60,269 nt of DNA from Pullilachnospira_A gallistercoris (GCA_018712125.1 DVHM01000133.1:1-60269), one strand, 5' to 3'; positions 32,906 to 42,266 are shown, numbered from the stretch's first letter. Made by a program: numbers and translations. The notes: generated by a model from the letters alone, not told the origin.

Positions 32906-33163
32906 ATGGCTTATACAAAGACAGACAGAGCAGATGGTCCCAGAAGAAGACCCGTGCACAGAAGAAAAAAAGTGTGCGTATTCTGCGGTAAAGATAATGT
33001 GATCGATTACAAAGACACAGCAAAGCTGAAGAAGTATGTGTCTGAGCGTGGAAAGATTCTTCCCCGCCGTATCACAGGAAACTGCGCGAAACATCAGAGA
33101 GCGCTGACCGTTGCCATCAAGAGAGCGCGTCACGTTGCACTGATGCCCTATGTAGCAGAGTAA
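32906..33163 (+). CDS. rpsR: 30S ribosomal protein S18
   Basis: An 85-residue basic protein: RRKKVCVFCGKDNVIDYKDT, LKKYVSERGKILPRRITGNC, AKHQRALTVAIKRARH. The CxxC plus a later Cys mark it as a zinc-binding (C+) type S18. Followed by an intrinsic terminator. Confidence 0.97.
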   Translation: MAYTKTDRADGPRRRPVHRRKKVCVFCGKDNVIDYKDTAKLKKYVSERGKILPRRITGNCAKHQRALTVAIKRARHVALMPYVAE

Positions 33164-33182
33164 TCTGACGATTTTGCATACG

Positions 33183-33217
33183 AAAGGCCGTCATCCGAAG
33201 GGGGTGGCGGCCTTTTT
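33183..33217 (+). terminator. Terminator of rpsF-ssb-rpsR
   Basis: AAAGGCCG-CATCC pairs with GGGTG-CGGCCTTT around a GAAGG loop, followed by T5 (33213-33217). Confidence 0.92.
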
Positions 33218-33313
33218 CCTGTTTTATAAACTATCTATAAATTCTTTATAAAACAGTAGAAATTGGCAGTTGTTTATGGCAAAATAAAAGGGATGAAAAG
33301 GAGCGCGGGGGCT

Positions 33314-34417
33314 ATGAAGAGAAGAATTTTAGCACTGATGACGGCCATGACCATGGCCTTGTCCCTGGGAGCCTGCGGACTGTTCGGGACAGAGAAAGAG
33401 CAGGGCACATCGGAAGACGAGAATACGCTGACGGTCTGGTGCTGGGGGCAGTCTTCCTGGCAGTATGCCATGGAGGAGGCGGCGGCGATGTACCAGGAGG
33501 AGCATCCGGAATTCCGAATTGCAGTCACGGAGCACTCCTGGGAGGACATACAGGAGCAGCTGCAGGAGGCCGGGAGCAGCGGGGATGTGACGGCATTGCC
33601 GGATATTCTGCTGGTCCGTGATCAGGAACTTGTGGAAGATACGGATCAGATGGCGGACCTGTTCGCGGATCTGTCGGAATCCGGAATCGATTTTTCTCAG
33701 TTTGATGAACATAAGACACAGCAGACCACTGTGGATGACGTTTTGTATGGCCTGCCCATGGATCAGGGGACGATGGTGCTTATGATGCGCACGGATCTTC
33801 TGGAGAAGGCCGGACTCACGATCGATGATTTTACCAACATAACCTGGGAAGCCTTTGATGAGATGGGGCGCACGGTGCTGGAGAAGACCGGACAGCCTAT
33901 GCTGGTGGTGCGGGCGTCCGGCCGTCTGCGGGAGCGGATACCCGATGCGGTATATCAGACCATGAAAGAGGACGGTGTTCTGATCGAGGTGGAGAGCGAG
34001 GACCAGTACCTGTCCGCGGTCAGCGGCGAGGATACAGTGGCGTTGATCGACAACTGTGAGATTTTTGCCGAATTGATGAATGGCAACATCGGAGCCGGAA
34101 ACTGGGCGCTGACCAATCTGCCCGCGGAGGCGGAACAGGGCAACGGGGGCCATTACGATACAGACGGCGGCTGCAGCTGGATGGTTACCGCCAACTGCGA
34201 GAAGCGGGAGCTGGCATTTGATTTTCTGAAGAACACCTTCGGCAGCAGCACGGATCTCTATGAGACGCTGCTGGAAGACGCCGGACTTTTGGGAAGCTAT
34301 CTTCCCCTGCGTCAGACCCGGACTTTCAGCGGCCCTCAGGCGTTTTTCGACAATCAGACGATCTACGTACTGCTGACAGATTTCAATGAGAGGGCGCTGC
34401 AGGTACAGCAGCAGTGA
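33314..34417 (+). CDS. Family 1 (sugar-type) extracellular solute-binding lipoprotein, orphan
   Basis: A 367-residue lipoprotein: signal MKRRILALMTAMTMALSLGA with lipobox LGAC, then NTLTVWCWGQSSWQYAMEEA, the opening strand of maltose-type binding proteins. GLPMDQGTMVLMMRTDLLEK and TDGGCSWMVTANCEKRELAF support the fold. No sugar permease genes are next to it, but galK and an MsmX/UgpC-type ATPase lie within 4 kb. ATG 33314 is preferred over 33293 for its SD (AGGAG) and signal length. The ligand is unknown. Confidence 0.82.
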   Translation: MKRRILALMTAMTMALSLGACGLFGTEKEQGTSEDENTLTVWCWGQSSWQYAMEEAAAMYQEEHPEFRIAVTEHSWEDIQEQLQEAGSSGDVTALPDILLVRDQELVEDTDQMADLFADLSESGIDFSQFDEHKTQQTTVDDVLYGLPMDQGTMVLMMRTDLLEKAGLTIDDFTNITWEAFDEMGRTVLEKTGQPMLVVRASGRLRERIPDAVYQTMKEDGVLIEVESEDQYLSAVSGEDTVALIDNCEIFAELMNGNIGAGNWALTNLPAEAEQGNGGHYDTDGGCSWMVTANCEKRELAFDFLKNTFGSSTDLYETLLEDAGLLGSYLPLRQTRTFSGPQAFFDNQTIYVLLTDFNERALQVQQQ

Positions 34418-34430
34418 GAGGACAGAGGAC

Positions 34431-34943
34431 ATGTATCAGGATACATATGTGGAACAGGTTGTAAAGAAGGTTCTGACGAAAAAGGATTATACGATAAAGA
34501 ATATTTTGATGGCGCTGACCATTTTCTTCGGGCTGGCTACCGTTTTCGCGGTGCATTTCATCTGCCTGATACTCTTTATCGTATGCGTAATTCTGTTTTA
34601 TCGGAAACAGTCTCAGATGGAGACGGAATACGAGTATCTCTATGTGGGAGACACGATGGAGATTGACAAGGTAATCCGCCAGAGCAGGCGCAAGCAGGTT
34701 CTTGTCATGGATTTGTCGGAAATGCTGGTGCTCGCTCCGGAGGGATCCCAGAAGGCGCTGGCCTATGATCACGGACAGATGTCGGTCATGCGGTTTGTCA
34801 GCGGCGATCCGAACGCCCGGATCTATGTGATCATCGCGCACCTGAAGAAAAAGAACAAGCAGGCGAAAATTTATTTTGAGCCGAAGGAAGAACTTCTGGA
34901 GGCCATGCACAACCATTGCCCGGACAGGGTATTTCAGAATTAG
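34431..34943 (+). CDS. DUF6106 family membrane protein
   Basis: A 170-residue protein with two adjacent membrane helices (about 23-58, NILMALTIFFGLATVFAVHF onward) and a cytoplasmic domain (YLYVGDTMEIDKVIRQSRRK, VLVMDLSEMLVLAP). This arrangement is conserved in Lachnospiraceae upstream of galK-like genes and other loci. Function unknown. It starts 14 bp after the binding-protein stop and ends 13 bp before galK, so the three are probably co-transcribed. Confidence 0.75.
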   Translation: MYQDTYVEQVVKKVLTKKDYTIKNILMALTIFFGLATVFAVHFICLILFIVCVILFYRKQSQMETEYEYLYVGDTMEIDKVIRQSRRKQVLVMDLSEMLVLAPEGSQKALAYDHGQMSVMRFVSGDPNARIYVIIAHLKKKNKQAKIYFEPKEELLEAMHNHCPDRVFQN

Positions 34944-34955
34944 GGGGACAGAGAG

Positions 34956-36128
34956 ATGGATGAAAAGAATTTGAAAGCAGTATTTGAGGAGCATTACGGA
35001 GAGGGCGGCGACGTGCGGACCTACTTTTCTCCGGGACGCGTGAACCTGATCGGAGAGCATACCGATTACAACGGCGGCCATGTGTTTCCCTGCGCGCTGA
35101 CGCTGGGAACCTATGGCGTTGCCAGAAAGCGAGAGGATAATAAGATACGCTTTTACTCCGCGAATCTGGATGATGCGGGTGTTGTGGAGGTGTCTCTGGA
35201 GGATCTGAGTTACCAGAAGCGGTACGGATGGGCCAACTATCCGCTGGGTATTGTGTGGGCCTTTGCCGGTAGAGGGATGACACTGGACTGCGGATTCGAC
35301 ATGGCGATCTGGGGGAATATCCCCAACGGTTCGGGTCTGTCCTCCTCCGCGTCGCTGGAAGTTCTGACCGGCGTGATTTTGAGGGATCTCTACGGATTTG
35401 AAAAACTGTCCATGACGGATCTGGCGCTGATCGGTCAGTATTCCGAAAACAATTTCAACGGCTGCAACTGCGGTATCATGGATCAGTTCGCGGTGGCTAT
35501 GGGAAAAAAGGACTGTGCGATCTTCCTGGACACCAGCGATCTGAGTTATGAGTACGCGGACATTCGGCTGCCGGACGCGAAGATTGTCATTACCAACAGC
35601 AAGGTAAAACACAGCCTGGTGGATTCCAAATACAATGAGCGGCGGGAGGAGTGCGCGAAGGCGCTGGCGCAGCTCCAGGGCGTTGTGGATATTGAGACGC
35701 TCGGGGATCTGGACATGGAGACGTTTGAGAAATATGAGTCTGCCATTACCGATCCGGTCTGCAGGAGACGGGCGAAACATGCAGTGGCGGAGAATCGGCG
35801 GACCATCGAAGCGGTAAAGGCTTTGAAGGACAATGATATCAGGCGATTTGGAGAATTGATGAATCAGTCCCACATTTCTCTGCGGGATGACTATGAGGTA
35901 TCCTGTGAGGAGATTGATATTCTTGTGGATCTGGCATGGAAAGTTCCCGGCGTCCTGGGATCCAGAATTACCGGAGGCGGGTTCGGCGGATGCACGGTCA
36001 GCATCGTAAAGAATGAGGCTGTGGAAGATTTCAAAGACCAGGTGGGCAAAGGTTACCAGGAGAAAACCGGCATTACGCCGGAGTTCTACGTGGTGGACAT
36101 CGGATCGGGAGCCGGACGGCTCTCCTGA
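34956..36128 (+). CDS. galK: Galactokinase
   Basis: A 390-residue GHMP kinase. The galactokinase signature FSPGRVNLIGEHTDYNGGHV, the ATP-binding IPNGSGLSSSASLEVL and ITGGGFGGCTVSIV are all present. It makes galactose-1-phosphate with ATP in the Leloir pathway; galT/galE are not nearby. Its last 43 bp overlap the convergent PucR-type gene. Confidence 0.95.
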   Translation: MDEKNLKAVFEEHYGEGGDVRTYFSPGRVNLIGEHTDYNGGHVFPCALTLGTYGVARKREDNKIRFYSANLDDAGVVEVSLEDLSYQKRYGWANYPLGIVWAFAGRGMTLDCGFDMAIWGNIPNGSGLSSSASLEVLTGVILRDLYGFEKLSMTDLALIGQYSENNFNGCNCGIMDQFAVAMGKKDCAIFLDTSDLSYEYADIRLPDAKIVITNSKVKHSLVDSKYNERREECAKALAQLQGVVDIETLGDLDMETFEKYESAITDPVCRRRAKHAVAENRRTIEAVKALKDNDIRRFGELMNQSHISLRDDYEVSCEEIDILVDLAWKVPGVLGSRITGGGFGGCTVSIVKNEAVEDFKDQVGKGYQEKTGITPEFYVVDIGSGAGRLS

Positions 36129-37018
36129 TCCCGGTAGAGAAAGATGCCGAGCATCAGACCGATCTTGCAGGTTACCGCGTCTTCGAATCTGCGGATGTCC
36201 AGGCCGGTCAGCTTCTGGATCTTGTCCAGACGGTATACCAGGGTATTCCGATGCATATAGAGTTTTCGGGCGGTCTCGGCGATGCTGAGGCCGCTGTCAA
36301 AAAAGGTATGAATGATGTGCAGCGTCTCGTCGTCCAGGTCCCGGTAATCCAGGGAGCCGAAGTTATCTTCCAGATAGTGGTAACAGACTTCCCGGGGGAC
36401 ATAATAGAGAAGCTTGCCGAGCCCAAGTTCCCGATAGCCGAAGACCCGCTCTGAGGAGTAAAAAATGTTTCCGATGCGCAGGGCGGCATGGCAGTTCTGA
36501 TAACTGACAGGAAGCTGTGAAAACGCTTCGCAGCAGGAATCGTAGGCGACGGCAAAAGAAACCATGGTCTCAGCCTCCAGGGTATCCACCAGTCCGAGAG
36601 CTGCCTTGCGCAGTGCCTGATCGGAGAGGGAATGCTTCAGTTGCCGGATCACTGCGATGTGGAGGGAATCCAGTTCCACGATCATGTCGGCGCCGGAGGC
36701 ATTGAGATTGGATAATACGGAGATGACAGCCGGATCGTAAGGCTGTTTGCACTCAAGAAGAAAAAGCACCCTTAAGGTGCTTTCTTCTATATGAAACCGC
36801 TGCTTCCCCCGAAGAATTTCCTCAGGGGAGAGCTGTCCAAGGAAGAAGCGTGACAGGAAAAGGTTTCTGTTGTCACGGGTTTGATAAAAGGAAAGAAAGT
36901 CTCTTACCTTGGCGAGGGTTTCCGCTTCATCTAATGTCGAGTCGGCAACCGTAAAGGTAATGCCGGTCTCGACTTCCAGTTGTTGCAGTAATTGTGTCAG
37001 CTTGGAAGAATAATCCAT
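36086..37018 (-). CDS. PucR/CdaR-type transcriptional regulator
   Basis: A 310-residue protein with a C-terminal PucR helix-turn-helix (SIAETARKLYMHRNTLVYRL, DKIQKLTGLDIRRFEDAVTC), preceded by a CdaR GGDEF-like region (about 90-220). No N-terminal sugar-diacid domain. It lies 44 bp downstream of the MsmX/UgpC-type gene on the same strand, so may regulate sugar use. Its own coding sequence contains a terminator-like hairpin (36763-36783). Confidence 0.82.
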   Translation of the reverse strand: MDYSSKLTQLLQQLEVETGITFTVADSTLDEAETLAKVRDFLSFYQTRDNRNLFLSRFFLGQLSPEEILRGKQRFHIEESTLRVLFLLECKQPYDPAVISVLSNLNASGADMIVELDSLHIAVIRQLKHSLSDQALRKAALGLVDTLEAETMVSFAVAYDSCCEAFSQLPVSYQNCHAALRIGNIFYSSERVFGYRELGLGKLLYYVPREVCYHYLEDNFGSLDYRDLDDETLHIIHTFFDSGLSIAETARKLYMHRNTLVYRLDKIQKLTGLDIRRFEDAVTCKIGLMLGIFLYRDQESRPAPDPMSTT

Positions 37019-37062
37019 TTACGCTAAGCTCCTTCAACCTGTGATATCTCTATCATAGACGA

Positions 37063-38175
37063 TTAGTTTGTGATCGTCAATTCGGTATCCTTGTCAAAGA
37101 AGTGAGCGTGCTCCATATCCAGAGCGAACGTGATGGTATCGCCGGCCTTTGCGGTGGTTCTCGGGTCCACGCGGGCAGTCAGCTGTGTGTCGTTGTAATC
37201 GAAGTACAGATATACTTCGGCGCCCAGAAGCTCGTATACGTGGATCTTTGCCTGCAGGGTGGTGTTGGGCGATGCGTCGATGAACATCTGGGAATCGTAG
37301 ATGTCCTCCGGACGGATGCCGAGAACGACCTCTTTGCCCACATAGCCGCCTTCTGTCAGGGCCTTAGCCTTGGAAGCCGGAATGGCGATTTTATTGTCTC
37401 CGCTCTTGGCGATCAGATCCTCTCCGTTTTTCTCAATGGTAACATTGAGGAAGTTCATCTGCGGAGATCCGATGAATCCGGCTACAAACAGGTTGCCGGG
37501 CTTATTGTAAAGGTTGTTGGGCGTATCGATCTGCTGTACCACGCCGTCCTTCATAACGACGATTCTGGTACCCAGCGTCATAGCCTCGGTCTGGTCATGT
37601 GTTACATAAATGATGGTAGCGCCCAGTCTCTCATGAAGTTTGGAGATCTCGATACGCATCTGCACACGCAGCTTTGCATCCAGGTTGGACAGAGGCTCAT
37701 CCATCAGGAATACCTTCGGGTTACGGACAATGGCACGGCCCATGGCAACACGCTGTCTCTGACCACCGGAAAGAGCCTTCGGTTTCCGATCCAGAAGAGA
37801 TTCCAGATCCAGAATCTTGGCGGCCTCCCGCACTTTCTGATCGATCTCGGCCTTGGGCATCTTGCGCAGCTTCAGTCCGAATGCCATGTTGTCATATACG
37901 GTCATATGAGGATACAGAGCGTAGTTCTGGAATACCATTGCGATATCGCGGTCTTTCGGCTCCACATCGTTCATGAGCTTGCCGTCGATGATCAGCTCGC
38001 CGCCGGAAATTTCCTCCAGTCCGGCGATCATACGCAGGGTTGTGGATTTACCGCATCCGGAAGGGCCTACAAAGATGATGAACTCCTTGTCCTCGATATC
38101 CAGGTTGAAATCCTTTACTGCCTGAAATCCGTTGGGATAAATTTTTGTAATGTTTTTCAGTGAAATACTTGACAT
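37063..38175 (-). CDS. Sugar ABC transporter ATP-binding protein, MsmX/UgpC type
   Basis: A 370-residue CUT1 ATPase: Walker A GPSGCGKST, signature LSGGQRQRVAMGRAIV, Walker B VFLMDEPLSNLDAKLR, and the C-terminal TOBE/OB domain (LGIRPEDIYDS). Such proteins are shared by several sugar importers, which would fit the orphan binding protein nearby. The ATG at 38175 is preferred over an 11-residue longer frame. Upstream is a promoter and an inverted repeat. Confidence 0.9.
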   Translation of the reverse strand: MSSISLKNITKIYPNGFQAVKDFNLDIEDKEFIIFVGPSGCGKSTTLRMIAGLEEISGGELIIDGKLMNDVEPKDRDIAMVFQNYALYPHMTVYDNMAFGLKLRKMPKAEIDQKVREAAKILDLESLLDRKPKALSGGQRQRVAMGRAIVRNPKVFLMDEPLSNLDAKLRVQMRIEISKLHERLGATIIYVTHDQTEAMTLGTRIVVMKDGVVQQIDTPNNLYNKPGNLFVAGFIGSPQMNFLNVTIEKNGEDLIAKSGDNKIAIPASKAKALTEGGYVGKEVVLGIRPEDIYDSQMFIDASPNTTLQAKIHVYELLGAEVYLYFDYNDTQLTARVDPRTTAKAGDTITFALDMEHAHFFDKDTELTITN

Positions 38176-38225
38176 GGTAAAAACCCCTTTTCTCTTATTT
38201 TTCGCCAATCTCAGCGAACGATTAC

Positions 38226-38254
38226 ATTATAGAAAAAGAATTGGGCGGCGGCAA
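38226..38254 (-). promoter_or_regulatory. Promoter of the MsmX/UgpC-type gene
   Basis: On the minus strand: TTGCCG (38254-38249), 17-bp spacer, TATAAT (38231-38226). Confidence 0.55.
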
Positions 38255-38256
38255 TG

Positions 38257-38297
38257 TCAGAATAGACAAAATAACGGAGAAAATTTCGTTATTCTGA
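38257..38297. promoter_or_regulatory. Inverted repeat upstream of the MsmX/UgpC-type promoter
   Basis: TCAGAATA (38257-38264) with TATTCTGA (38290-38297), and a second overlapping pairing AATAACG (38270-38276) with CGTTATT (38287-38293). Just upstream of the -35 box, an activator-type position. Confidence 0.45.
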
Positions 38298-38334
38298 CCC
38301 CTGGCGCAAAAGAGTGGATTTAGCGTGTGTGAAG

Positions 38335-38343
38335 TGCTATAAT
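38335..38343 (+). promoter_or_regulatory. Extended -10 promoter of gdpP
   Basis: TGC followed by TATAAT (38338-38343), an extended -10; the -35 candidate TGGATT is weak. 68 bp before the gdpP start. Confidence 0.5.
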
Positions 38344-38411
38344 CTATGGGGTAAAAAGGGCGCGGATCACACCGCCCGCGCGGACAACGATATGTTGACA
38401 GAGGAGAAAAT

Positions 38412-40463
38412 ATGGAGACATTACAGTTTAACGGCAAGCTGAAACGATACTTTCAGGCTCCGCTGTATATGATTTTTGTGTTTCTTGCCGGAGATATCGG
38501 ACTTCTTTTTTATAATATCCGGATTGGCGCTGTTACCGGTGTTTTCGTGCTGCTGTACGCCGCCATCGTCCTGGTGCTCTACCGGGTTATCATGGTCCGG
38601 CTGAATGAGGAGATCATTCATTTCGCCACCCACTACGGGACGGTGCAGAAAGAACTGCTGGACAAATTTCAGATCCCGTACGCGCTTCTGGATGCCGGCG
38701 GAAAGATCCTGTGGATGAACGAGGAATTCGCGGGAGTGTCCGGAAAGGACAAGCATTATCAGAAATCCATCTCCACGGTCTTTCGGGAGATCACAAAGGA
38801 GAGTCTCGCCAAGGTGCAGCAGGACAGCTTCAATGTCCAGGTGGAGCTGAATGACCGGGTTTACCAGGCCTCCATGCAAAAGCTCTACTTTACCGAGATG
38901 GGGGAGGGAAGTCAGATCCTTACCACGCTCGACAAGGAGAATACGCTGATCGCGCTGCTTCTGTTTGACGAGACGGAGCTGGTAAAAGCCCGCAGGGAGA
39001 ACAGCGACCAGCAGATGGTGACGGCTCTTCTCTATATCGACAATTACGACGAGGCTTTCGATTCCGTGGAGGAGGTCAAACGGTCTTTTGTGACGGCCAT
39101 GATTGACCGGAAAATCGGGAAATATTTCCGCGACGCGGACGCGCTGGTGCGCAAGCTGGAAAAGGACAAATATTTTATCGTATTCCAGCGGAAATATCTG
39201 GCGGCCATGGAGGAGAACCGGTTTTCCATTCTGGAGGAGATCAAGAGCACCAAGGTTCACAACGATATGCCGGTAACGCTGAGCATCGGTATCGGACTCT
39301 CGGGCAACAGTTACAATCAGAACGCGGAGTATGCCCGGGCAGCTATCGATATCGCCCTGGGCCGGGGCGGATCCCAGGCGGTCATCAAGGAGAAGGACAA
39401 TCTCTCCTACTACGGTGTCCGCGGAAAAGAGATCGAGAAGAATACCAGAGTAAAAGCCAGAGTGAAGGCACAGGCTCTGCGGGAGATGATGGAGAGCCGG
39501 GACAATGTGATTATCATGGGCCATTCCATCGGCGATGCGGATTCCTTCGGCGCTTCGGTCGGCGTGTACTGTGCGGCCAGGGAGCTGGGAAAACCGGCAC
39601 AGATCGTGCTCAACACCGTGACAAGTTCGGTAAGGCCCCTGATGGAGTGCTTCTCGGAGGAGCAGGGGTACCCCGAGGATATGTTTATCGACAGCGACGA
39701 GGCCATCGACCGCTGCAGCAACCGCACGCTGGTCATGGTGGTGGACACCAACCGGCCCAGCTACACGGATTGTCCGGATCTTCTGAAAAAGAGCCGCAGC
39801 GTGGTGGTTTTTGATCACCACCGACAGGGAAATGAGGTCATTGAGAATTCGATCCTTTCCTATATAGAGCCCTACGCTTCCTCTACCTGCGAGATGGTGG
39901 CGGAGGTTCTCCAGTATTTTTCCGAGAAAGTGCACTTGAAGCCCCAGGAGGCGGACAGCCTGTATGCCGGTATCCTGATTGATACCAACAACTTCATGCG
40001 CAAGACCGGCGTGCGCACCTTTGAGGCGGCGGCCTATCTGAGACGCTGCGGTGTGGAGGTAACCAGGGTGAGAAAACTTCTGCGGGAAGACATGTCGGCC
40101 TACAAGGCCCGGGCGGAGATCGTGCGGCATGCCCAGGTATACCGGGGAGCATTTGCCATCGCGGTGTCCGAGGAATCCAATGTGGAGAGCCCGACGGTGG
40201 TTGGCGCCCAGGCGGCCAATGAGCTTCTGAATATTGTCGGAATCAAAGCTTCCTTTGTCCTGACCGAGTATCAGAACAAGGTTTATATCAGCTCCCGATC
40301 CATCGATGAGATCGACGTGCAGCTGATCATGGAACGGCTCGGCGGCGGGGGGCATCTCAACGTGGCGGGAGCGCAGATCGAGAACAGCTCGTTGGCGGAG
40401 GTCAAGAGAAAACTGCAGGATACCATAGACATTTTGATAGATGAAGGAGAGATTAAGATATGA
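38412..40463 (+). CDS. gdpP: Cyclic-di-AMP phosphodiesterase GdpP
   Basis: A 683-residue protein with two N-terminal helices (about 16-60), a PAS domain, a degenerate GGDEF domain, and DHH/DHHA1. DHH motifs: GHSIGDADSFGAS, VVDTNR, D468-H-H470 and GGGGHLNVAG. It hydrolyses c-di-AMP to pApA. The DHH residues look intact, so activity is expected. Its stop overlaps the rplI start. c-di-AMP controls K+ uptake in Firmicutes, and ktrAB is in the same window. Confidence 0.94.
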   Translation: METLQFNGKLKRYFQAPLYMIFVFLAGDIGLLFYNIRIGAVTGVFVLLYAAIVLVLYRVIMVRLNEEIIHFATHYGTVQKELLDKFQIPYALLDAGGKILWMNEEFAGVSGKDKHYQKSISTVFREITKESLAKVQQDSFNVQVELNDRVYQASMQKLYFTEMGEGSQILTTLDKENTLIALLLFDETELVKARRENSDQQMVTALLYIDNYDEAFDSVEEVKRSFVTAMIDRKIGKYFRDADALVRKLEKDKYFIVFQRKYLAAMEENRFSILEEIKSTKVHNDMPVTLSIGIGLSGNSYNQNAEYARAAIDIALGRGGSQAVIKEKDNLSYYGVRGKEIEKNTRVKARVKAQALREMMESRDNVIIMGHSIGDADSFGASVGVYCAARELGKPAQIVLNTVTSSVRPLMECFSEEQGYPEDMFIDSDEAIDRCSNRTLVMVVDTNRPSYTDCPDLLKKSRSVVVFDHHRQGNEVIENSILSYIEPYASSTCEMVAEVLQYFSEKVHLKPQEADSLYAGILIDTNNFMRKTGVRTFEAAAYLRRCGVEVTRVRKLLREDMSAYKARAEIVRHAQVYRGAFAIAVSEESNVESPTVVGAQAANELLNIVGIKASFVLTEYQNKVYISSRSIDEIDVQLIMERLGGGGHLNVAGAQIENSSLAEVKRKLQDTIDILIDEGEIKI

Positions 40464-40906
40464 AAGTAATTTTGCTGAAAGATGTGAAGACCCTGGGAAA
40501 GAGAGGGGACGTCGTGGAGGCCAGCGACGGGTACGCGAGAAATGTGCTGATTCCCAAGAAGATGGGTGTCGAGGCCAATAAAAAGAACATGAACGACCTG
40601 AAGCTCCAGCAGCAGCACGCGGACAAGGTCGCCAAGGAAAATCTCGAGGCGGCGCAGGCCATGGCAAAGGAGATCAGCGAGTGGCTGGTGGAGACAAAGA
40701 TCCGCACGGGAGAGGGCGGCAGGACCTTCGGTTCCGTCTCCTCCAAGGAGATCTGCACCGCGGTAAAGGAACAGTACCACGTGGATCTGGACAAGAAAAA
40801 GGTAGTTGTGGAGGAACCGATTCGTACGCTGGGGACGGTTGAGGTAAAGGTAAAGCTGCATCCCCAGGTAACGGCGGTTATGCGTGTGCACGTGAGCGCG
40901 GAGTAG
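40460..40906 (+). CDS. rplI: 50S ribosomal protein L9
   Basis: A 148-residue protein: MKVILLKDVKTLGKRGDVVE, ASDGYARNVLIPKKMGVEA, then the long central helix and C-terminal domain (TFGSVSSKEICTAVKEQYHV). ATGA overlap with gdpP; 19 bp before dnaB. This gdpP-rplI-dnaB order is classical in Firmicutes. Confidence 0.96.
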   Translation: MKVILLKDVKTLGKRGDVVEASDGYARNVLIPKKMGVEANKKNMNDLKLQQQHADKVAKENLEAAQAMAKEISEWLVETKIRTGEGGRTFGSVSSKEICTAVKEQYHVDLDKKKVVVEEPIRTLGTVEVKVKLHPQVTAVMRVHVSAE

Positions 40907-40925
40907 GAAGCGAAGGAGTAGACAC

Positions 40926-42266
40926 ATGGAAGAAGCGTTGATCAAACGAACCATGCCCAACAGCCTGGAGGCGGAACAGTCGGTCATCGGTTCCATGATC
41001 GTGGATAAAGATGCGATTCTCACGGCTTCCGAGATTCTCCACAAGGATGATTTTTACCATCAGCAGTACGGTGTGCTCTTTGAAGCCATCGCGGAACTGT
41101 ACAATGACCGGCAGCCGGTGGACCTGGTAACGCTGCAGAACAAGCTGAAGGAGAAGGATGTGCCCGCGGAGGTGGCCAGCCTGGAGTATATCGGCGATCT
41201 GGTGGCGGCGGTTCCGCTGACTGTCAATGTGGAGGCCTACGCCAATATCGTGAAGGATAAGGCGCTGCTGCGGCAGATTATCCGGGTCAATCAGGAGTTG
41301 GAGAACGAGTGTTATGCCGGAAAGGAGGATGTAGGTTCCATCCTGGAGAAGACGGAGAAGGTGGTCTTCGATCTGGTGCAGAACCGGGGCGTCTCCGATT
41401 ATGTGCCCATCAAAGAGGTGGTCATGAACGCCATCAACAAGATTGAGCAGGCATCCAGGCAGAAGGGAAGCGTAACCGGTATTCCCACCGGGTTTCTGGA
41501 TCTGGATTACCAGACCGCCGGTCTGCAGCCCTCGGATCTGGTGCTCATCGCCGCCCGTCCCTCTATGGGAAAGACGGCATTCGTGCTGAACATTGCCCAG
41601 TATATCGCTTTTCACGAGAATCTGTGCGCGGCGATCTTCTCCCTGGAGATGTCCAAGGAGCAGCTGGTAAACCGTCTGTTTTCTCTGGAGTCCAGAGTGG
41701 ACGCCCAGAAGCTTCGAACCGGAAATCTGCAGGAGTCCGAGTGGGAGAAGCTGATCGAGGGGGCGGGTATCATCGGAAATTCCAAGCTGATCATCGATGA
41801 CACGCCAGGTATCAGTATTTCCGAGCTGCGCAGCAAATGCCGGAAGTACAAGCTGGAGCATGACCTGAAGATTGTCATCATCGATTACCTGCAGCTGATG
41901 ACCGGCTCCGGCCGGTCGGAATCCAGGCAGCAGGAGATCTCCGAGATTTCCCGATCTCTGAAAGCCCTGGCCAGAGAGCTGAATGTGCCGGTGGTGGCCC
42001 TCTCTCAGCTGAGCCGAGCGGTGGAGCAGCGGCCGGATCATCGTCCCATGCTCTCGGATCTGCGTGAGTCGGGAGCCATCGAGCAGGACGCGGACGTGGT
42101 CATGTTCATCTACCGGGATGACTATTACAATAAAGATACGGAACTGAAAAATATTTCCGAGATCATTGTGGCCAAACAGAGAAACGGCCCCATCGGGACA
42201 ATCCAGCTGGCATGGCTGCCCGAGTACACCAAGTTCGGCAACCTGGATCACTCCCAGCGGCCGTGA
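40926..42266 (+). CDS. dnaB: Replicative DNA helicase
   Basis: A 446-residue hexameric helicase. N-terminal domain MPNSLEAEQSVIGSMIVDKD; Walker A in LIAARPSMGKTAFVLNI (about 210-218), Walker B IVIIDYLQLM, and the conserved QEISEISRSLKALARELNVP and SQLSRAVEQR motifs. No intein. Followed by a promoter, operator and terminator before the MerR-type gene. Confidence 0.96.
   Translation: MEEALIKRTMPNSLEAEQSVIGSMIVDKDAILTASEILHKDDFYHQQYGVLFEAIAELYNDRQPVDLVTLQNKLKEKDVPAEVASLEYIGDLVAAVPLTVNVEAYANIVKDKALLRQIIRVNQELENECYAGKEDVGSILEKTEKVVFDLVQNRGVSDYVPIKEVVMNAINKIEQASRQKGSVTGIPTGFLDLDYQTAGLQPSDLVLIAARPSMGKTAFVLNIAQYIAFHENLCAAIFSLEMSKEQLVNRLFSLESRVDAQKLRTGNLQESEWEKLIEGAGIIGNSKLIIDDTPGISISELRSKCRKYKLEHDLKIVIIDYLQLMTGSGRSESRQQEISEISRSLKALARELNVPVVALSQLSRAVEQRPDHRPMLSDLRESGAIEQDADVVMFIYRDDYYNKDTELKNISEIIVAKQRNGPIGTIQLAWLPEYTKFGNLDHSQRP

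Noticed and set aside
38421..40667. A 748-codon minus-strand frame opposite gdpP
   Set aside because: Antisense shadow of a gene with intact DHH motifs; no SD or domain.
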